DNA from: Algoriphagus sp. | GTDB lineage: Bacteria; Bacteroidota; Bacteroidia; Cytophagales; Cyclobacteriaceae | Direction: 5' to 3' | NCBI GenBank assembly: GCA_023255285.1 | Contig: JALRIY010000019.1 | Location: 1-18,285, forward strand | Length of the DNA stretch: 18,285 nucleotides | Shown here: positions 14,378-18,285 of the stretch, in pieces | Layout of the letters: each line of letters begins with the position of its first letter | How positions within the stretch are numbered: the first letter of the stretch is position 1 | Notes under the pieces: model-generated | Told to the model about the DNA's origin: nothing | The model's database searches: none | Seen by the model: the letters and a program-made list of their open reading frames with translations, nothing else | Made by a program: the position numbers and the translations under genes

Positions 14378-15727
14378 ATGTCAAAAATAGTGAAGCTAAA
14401 AAAAGGGTTTGACCTGAAGTTAGTAGGAAAAGCTCCAATGGAGTTGATTCAAGTAACGGCAGCCAGCACCTTTGCCATCAAACCCACCGATTTTCCCGGC
14501 ATTCAGCGCCCAAAGGTACTTGTCAATGAGGGGGACACTGTGAAAGCAGGTACTCCAATCCTTTTGGACAAGGCAATGGATCAAGTGATTTATGCGGCTC
14601 CAGTTTCTGGTGAAGTAGTGGAAATCAAAAGAGGAGAAAAGCGAAAACTTTTGGAAATAAAAATTCTTGCCGATAGTTCGATGACGTATGAAAATGCAGG
14701 GGCATTGGATTTAGGTCAGGATCGAGCCTCTTTGGCTGGAAAACTTGCCGCTTCAGGTGTTTGGCCAACTATCATTCAACGTCCTTTTGGGATTGTTGCC
14801 AATCCTGCCGACTCTCCAAAGTCTATTTTTGTATCTGGATTTGATACACATCCTCTTGCTCCAGAGGTATCCTTTTTGCTTCAAGGCGAGGAGCGCTATT
14901 TTCAGGCTGGGATTGATGCACTAGCCAAGCTTACCCCTGGAAAGGTTCATGTAAATGTAGATGGTGGGAAGCAGGTGCCTTCAATTTTCTCAGGCATTAA
15001 AAATGCACAAGTTAACCAGTTTTCTGGGCCACACCCTGCTGGAAATGTGGGAACTCAAATCCATCACCTAGATCCAATCAACAAAGGGGATATTGTTTGG
15101 ACTGTATCTCCCCAGGGAGTAGTTCAAATCGGAAAATTTGTTTTGGAAGGTATTTATGATGCTTCCAAAATAATTGCTTTGACGGGTTCTGAGATGAATC
15201 AGAAAGGCTATGTAAAGACGTACACCGGAGCGAATGTGGCTACTTTCCTAGCTGGAGTAGCTCAGCCCGAAACACTACGAATAATTTCAGGCAATGTGTT
15301 GACGGGGGAAAAAATTGAAAAAGATGGGTATTTAGGTTTTTACCACAACCAAGTCACGGTAATTCCGGAAGGGAAATACGAAGAGTTCTTGGGTTGGCTA
15401 AAGCCAAGTGCATCCAAACTCAGTTTCCACAAGGCGATTGGTATGTTCTCATTTCTTAAAACTGGAGAATTCAAGGTTGATACCAATACACACGGGGAAG
15501 AGCGCCCTTTCGTAGTTTCTGGGGTTTTTGAAAAGGTAATGCCAATGGACATTTTACCTACTTACTTATTCAAAGCCATTGTGACCGAGGACTTTGATGA
15601 GATGGAAGAGCTCGGTTTGTATGAAGTGATAGAGGAAGATGTGGCGCTTTGCGAATTTGTAGATCCATCCAAGAATGAACTACAAGAATTAGTCCGCCAT
15701 GGGATTGAATTGTTAATGTATAATTAA
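14378..15727 (+). CDS. nqrA: Na+-translocating NADH:quinone reductase subunit A
   Basis: A 449-residue cytoplasmic-side subunit of the Na+-NQR respiratory complex, which oxidises NADH, reduces quinone and pumps Na+ outward. The N-terminus MSKIVKLKKGFDLKLVG and the lipoyl/biotinyl-like fold (NEGDTVKAGTPILLDK, then YAAPVSGEVVEIKRGEKR) are characteristic. The segment SGFDTHPLAPEVSF and the conserved GPHPAGNVGTQIHH near residue 220 mark NqrA clearly. I chose ATG 14378; a GTG at 14345 in the same frame would add 11 residues but overlaps the promoter element. It is the first gene of nqrABCD, with nqrB only 3 bases downstream. Confidence 0.96.
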   Translation: MSKIVKLKKGFDLKLVGKAPMELIQVTAASTFAIKPTDFPGIQRPKVLVNEGDTVKAGTPILLDKAMDQVIYAAPVSGEVVEIKRGEKRKLLEIKILADSSMTYENAGALDLGQDRASLAGKLAASGVWPTIIQRPFGIVANPADSPKSIFVSGFDTHPLAPEVSFLLQGEERYFQAGIDALAKLTPGKVHVNVDGGKQVPSIFSGIKNAQVNQFSGPHPAGNVGTQIHHLDPINKGDIVWTVSPQGVVQIGKFVLEGIYDASKIIALTGSEMNQKGYVKTYTGANVATFLAGVAQPETLRIISGNVLTGEKIEKDGYLGFYHNQVTVIPEGKYEEFLGWLKPSASKLSFHKAIGMFSFLKTGEFKVDTNTHGEERPFVVSGVFEKVMPMDILPTYLFKAIVTEDFDEMEELGLYEVIEEDVALCEFVDPSKNELQELVRHGIELLMYN

Positions 15728-15730
15728 GCT

Positions 15731-16930
15731 ATGAAGTTATTACAAAATCTCTTCGATGGAATAAAGCCAAACTTTGAAAAGGGTGGCAAATGGGAAAAAT
15801 TCCACACCCTGTACGAGGGGCATCGAACTATTGCGTTTGCCCCTGACTTGATTACCAAGTCCAAAGGTGCACAAATCAAAGATGCTACGGATTTAAAGCG
15901 TGTGATGATCACGGTAGTGATTGCGATGATTCCAGCTTTACTTTTTGGCATTTTGAACATTGGACACCAGCATTTCCTTGCAACAGGCGCGGAAGGAACA
16001 TTTTTGGATAAGGCCATCTTTGGTGCGCTTTCTGTGCTTCCAATTCTAATTGTTTCTTATGCGGTTGGCTTAGCTACCGAATTTACTTTTTGTGTGATCC
16101 GAAATCACCCAATTTCTGAAGGGTATTTGGTAACTGGAATGTTGATTGCTTTGGTAATGCCTCCATTTATCCCGCTTTGGCAAGTAGCTCTAGCCACCAT
16201 TTTTGCGGTGGTGATAGGAAAAGAAGTATTTGGTGGTACGGGGATGAACATTCTCAATGTTGCCATGACTGCAAGAGCTTTCCTCTACTTTGCTTATCCT
16301 GCTCAAATCTCTGGAGATCAAGTATGGACTTACTTAGGGGAAAAGACGGCAGTTGATGGATTTTCTGGAGCTACCGCACTTGGTGTAGCCTATAATTCTA
16401 GTGTGGAGGGAACTCCAGTGGTGGAGGCTTTGTCCACTCACAATGCAGCTCTTGGAGCAGATTTCAGTTTCATGAGTATGTTTATGGGATGGATTCCAGG
16501 TTCTATTGGAGAGACATCCACCTTGATGGCATTAATTGGAGCTGTAATCTTAGTGGCTACAGGCGTTGCTAGCTGGAAGATCATAGTAGGTGGATTTGGA
16601 GGAGCTTATGCCATGGGACTTGTAATGAATGCGTTTGCAGTGAACGAATACATGGCCATGCCAGCTCAGTATCACTTGGTGATGGGAGGTTTGGCATTTG
16701 GTGTGATTTTTATGGCTACTGATCCAGTATCTGCGGCGCAGACCGAACTAGGGAAATGGATTTATGGAATTTTGATTGGGGTGTTGACTGTGATCATTCG
16801 TGTGACGAATCCGGCTTATCCTGAAGGGATTATGCTTGCAGTGCTATTCATGAATGTCGTCGCCCCATTGATTGATCATTATGTAGTTAAAGCAAATAAA
16901 ACAAGGAGGTTACAACGTGCAACAGTCTAA
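15731..16930 (+). CDS. nqrB: Na+-translocating NADH:quinone reductase subunit B
   Basis: A 399-residue integral membrane subunit that carries covalent FMN and forms part of the Na+ path. A cytoplasmic N-terminus (MKLLQNLFDGIKPNFEKGGK) precedes many hydrophobic segments starting at about 57-78, 96-116 and 131-162, with a further group at about 262-382. The ApbE flavinylation motif DGFSGAT is at residues 209-215, so FMN is expected on T215. Other family marks are GKEVFGGTGMNILNVAM near 163-179 and ATDPVSAAQTELGKW near 329-343. It ends inside nqrC (14-base overlap), indicating translational coupling. The gene for the flavin transferase ApbE is not in the window. Confidence 0.97.
   Translation: MKLLQNLFDGIKPNFEKGGKWEKFHTLYEGHRTIAFAPDLITKSKGAQIKDATDLKRVMITVVIAMIPALLFGILNIGHQHFLATGAEGTFLDKAIFGALSVLPILIVSYAVGLATEFTFCVIRNHPISEGYLVTGMLIALVMPPFIPLWQVALATIFAVVIGKEVFGGTGMNILNVAMTARAFLYFAYPAQISGDQVWTYLGEKTAVDGFSGATALGVAYNSSVEGTPVVEALSTHNAALGADFSFMSMFMGWIPGSIGETSTLMALIGAVILVATGVASWKIIVGGFGGAYAMGLVMNAFAVNEYMAMPAQYHLVMGGLAFGVIFMATDPVSAAQTELGKWIYGILIGVLTVIIRVTNPAYPEGIMLAVLFMNVVAPLIDHYVVKANKTRRLQRATV
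16902..16909 (+). promoter_or_regulatory. Strong Shine-Dalgarno before the GTG start of nqrC
   Basis: AAGGAGG is followed by a spacer of 7-8 bases and GTG at 16917. This near-perfect ribosome-binding site lies inside the 3' end of nqrB and fixes the nqrC start. It is exceptional in this window, where other starts have no or weak Shine-Dalgarno sequences. Confidence 0.75.
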
Positions 16931-17678
16931 TACATACATCATTGTTTACTCGGCAGTATTGACCATAGTTTTGGGATTATTGCTCTCAGGGTCATCCCAA
17001 TTACTAGGACCTATGCAGCAAGAGGCAATTGCTTTGGATAAGAAAAAGCAAATTCTAGGTGCAGTAATTAGCGGTGAGGAATTGGCGGCAATGACTCCCG
17101 AGGAGGTAAACGAACTTTATGCTTCTCGAATTTCATCTACAGTGGTCAATATTTCTGGAGAGGAAATAAGTGAAGAAGGGCTTACTGCAGAAAAAGTTGA
17201 AGTTGCTAAAGATTATAAAAAAGCAGCTGAAGAGAGAGCTTATCCAGTATATATTTTTCATGCAGCAGGTAATCCAGAGGCAGTGGATTCTTATGTATTT
17301 CCTTTGTATGGTGCTGGGTTGTGGGATGCAATTTGGGGATATGTTGCCTTAGAAACTGACATGAATACCATTGGAGGAATTACCTTGGCACACGCAGGAG
17401 AAACACCAGGTCTTGGCGCTAGAATTACAGAATCAGGAGTACAAGCTCGTTATGTAGGGAAAAAGATATTTGACGAATCTGGCTCTTTGGTTACCGTGAT
17501 TATGCAGAAAGGGGAGGGGAAAGACTATGACAATGAGTTGCACAAGGTAGATGGGATGTCTGGAGCAACCATCACTGCAAATGGGGTGAATGCCATGTTG
17601 AAGTCCTACTTGAGTCACTACGAAGCCTACATCAAATCAAAATCTACTGCTGCCCCTCAGGCAGTAGCGGCACTATAA
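16917..17678 (+). CDS. nqrC: Na+-translocating NADH:quinone reductase subunit C
   Basis: A 253-residue subunit with a single N-terminal membrane anchor (about residues 7-28) and a periplasmic FMN-binding domain. The flavinylation motif DGMSGAT is at 212-218, with T218 the expected FMN carrier. AGETPGLGARI near 159-169 and YGAGLWDAIWGYVAL near 131-145 are typical of the FMN-bind family. Translation starts at GTG 16917, supported by an unusually strong Shine-Dalgarno sequence and 14 bases of overlap with nqrB. The last ~15 residues are Ala/Ser/Thr-rich and probably disordered. nqrD follows after 25 bases. Confidence 0.96.
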   Translation: MQQSNTYIIVYSAVLTIVLGLLLSGSSQLLGPMQQEAIALDKKKQILGAVISGEELAAMTPEEVNELYASRISSTVVNISGEEISEEGLTAEKVEVAKDYKKAAEERAYPVYIFHAAGNPEAVDSYVFPLYGAGLWDAIWGYVALETDMNTIGGITLAHAGETPGLGARITESGVQARYVGKKIFDESGSLVTVIMQKGEGKDYDNELHKVDGMSGATITANGVNAMLKSYLSHYEAYIKSKSTAAPQAVAAL

Positions 17679-17703
17679 GTTAACGTATCAGACTAATCTA
17701 ATT

Positions 17704-18285
17704 ATGAGTACTGAAACACTAGAGAAAGTTATTGAGAAAAAGCCGGCTGAGCCATTGTTCTCCAAACGCAGAAAGAAGCTGGTAACAGATCCTTTGATTG
17801 ATGACAACCCCATTACTATACAAGTATTGGGCATCTGTTCTGCTTTGGCTGTAACTACCCAGTTGAAGCCCACATTGGTGATGGCAATCTCAGTTATTTT
17901 TGTAATTGCCCTAGCGAATTTTGTGATTTCGATTATGCGAAACACCATTCCTGCCCGAGTGCGAATTATTGTTCAATTGGCAGTGGTAGCAACCTTGGTT
18001 ACCTTGGTGAGTGAAATTTTGAAGGCCTTTGCTTACGACATGTACAAAGAATTGTCAGTTTTTATCGGACTGATTATTACCAACTGTATTGTAATGGGTA
18101 GATTGGAAGCCTTTGCCATGGGTAACAAGCCCTATGACTCCATTTTAGATGGTTTGGGATCTGCATTGGGCTATTCCTGGATCATTCTTACTGTTGCATT
18201 CTTCCGTGAGCTATTAGGATCTGGATCTGTATTTGGAATACCTGTTTACAGCTATATATCTAGCTTATTTGGACCTGACTTTAAG
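17704..18285 (+). CDS. nqrD: Na+-translocating NADH:quinone reductase subunit D (3' end beyond window)
   Basis: The first 194 codons of a membrane subunit usually about 210 residues long; the frame is open to the window edge. From ATG 17704 the product begins MSTETLEKVIEKKPAEPLFS, a lysine-rich cytoplasmic lead, followed by transmembrane helices starting near residue 40. The two cysteines expected to hold the intramembrane 2Fe-2S cluster shared with NqrE are present: C45 in LGICSALA and C128 in ITNCIVMGR. MGRLEAFAMGNKPYDS near 131-146 is a hallmark of the NqrD/RnfE family. The operon context (A-B-C-D) makes Nqr, not Rnf, the right assignment; nqrE and nqrF should follow outside the window. 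Confidence 0.95.
   Translation, partial: MSTETLEKVIEKKPAEPLFSKRRKKLVTDPLIDDNPITIQVLGICSALAVTTQLKPTLVMAISVIFVIALANFVISIMRNTIPARVRIIVQLAVVATLVTLVSEILKAFAYDMYKELSVFIGLIITNCIVMGRLEAFAMGNKPYDSILDGLGSALGYSWIILTVAFFRELLGSGSVFGIPVYSYISSLFGPDFK

Noticed and set aside
1..18285. CRISPR arrays, tRNA/rRNA genes, insertion sequences, prophage or defence genes
   Set aside because: I looked for direct repeats, cloverleaf-like segments, transposase motifs and terminal inverted repeats and saw none; gene spacing leaves no gap over 300 bases.

Overview
The window is a stretch of bacterial chromosome, almost certainly from a Bacteroidota species. The gene content and order resemble the Cytophagales (Cyclobacteriaceae / Algoriphagus type). 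The reasons are: AT-rich coding DNA (about 42% GC in the block I counted), almost no Shine-Dalgarno sequences, several promoter-like TAnnTTTG elements just upstream of starts, an ObgE without the C-terminal OCT domain, a short-LID adenylate kinase, and an nqrABCD operon. The lineage is inferred from these traits and was not searched. The first ~540 bases differ (62% GC in bases 1-60 by hand count) and appear foreign to the rest.

Layout. 1-543: minus-strand fragment of a TPR protein, open at both ends. 540-545: a HindIII site (AAGCTT) where that gene and a plus-strand M20/M42-type peptidase gene are both cut off, which looks like a chimeric joint. 542-2912: peptidase C-terminus, hpt, adk, a terminator, obgE. 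2975-4663: grpE and dnaJ, closed by a strong terminator. 4745-7831: a secreted protein with toastrack-like beta repeats, tightly coupled to a NatAB-like ABC-2 transporter. 7978-9216: an orphan sensor histidine kinase. 9310-10890: prfC (RF3). 10918-12543, minus strand: adenine deaminase, convergent with prfC and divergent from the next pair. 12669-14253: cmk and ispH. 14378 to the end: nqrA, nqrB, nqrC and the first 194 codons of nqrD.

How the genes fit together. Most of the window is housekeeping: purine salvage and nucleotide balance (hpt, ade, adk, cmk), ribosome assembly and translation termination (obgE, prfC), protein folding (grpE, dnaJ), isoprenoid synthesis (ispH), and a sodium-pumping respiratory complex (nqr). 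The toastrack protein, ABC transporter and histidine kinase together suggest an envelope-sensing or export module; this is inference.

I do not see a mobile element, CRISPR array, defence island or obviously new system. The observations most worth checking are the HindIII-site chimeric joint, a DnaJ that retains only one of its two zinc centres, the toastrack/ABC/kinase cluster, the terminator that sits directly in front of obgE, and a perfect 9-bp inverted repeat before the kinase gene. No gap between genes exceeds 300 bases.
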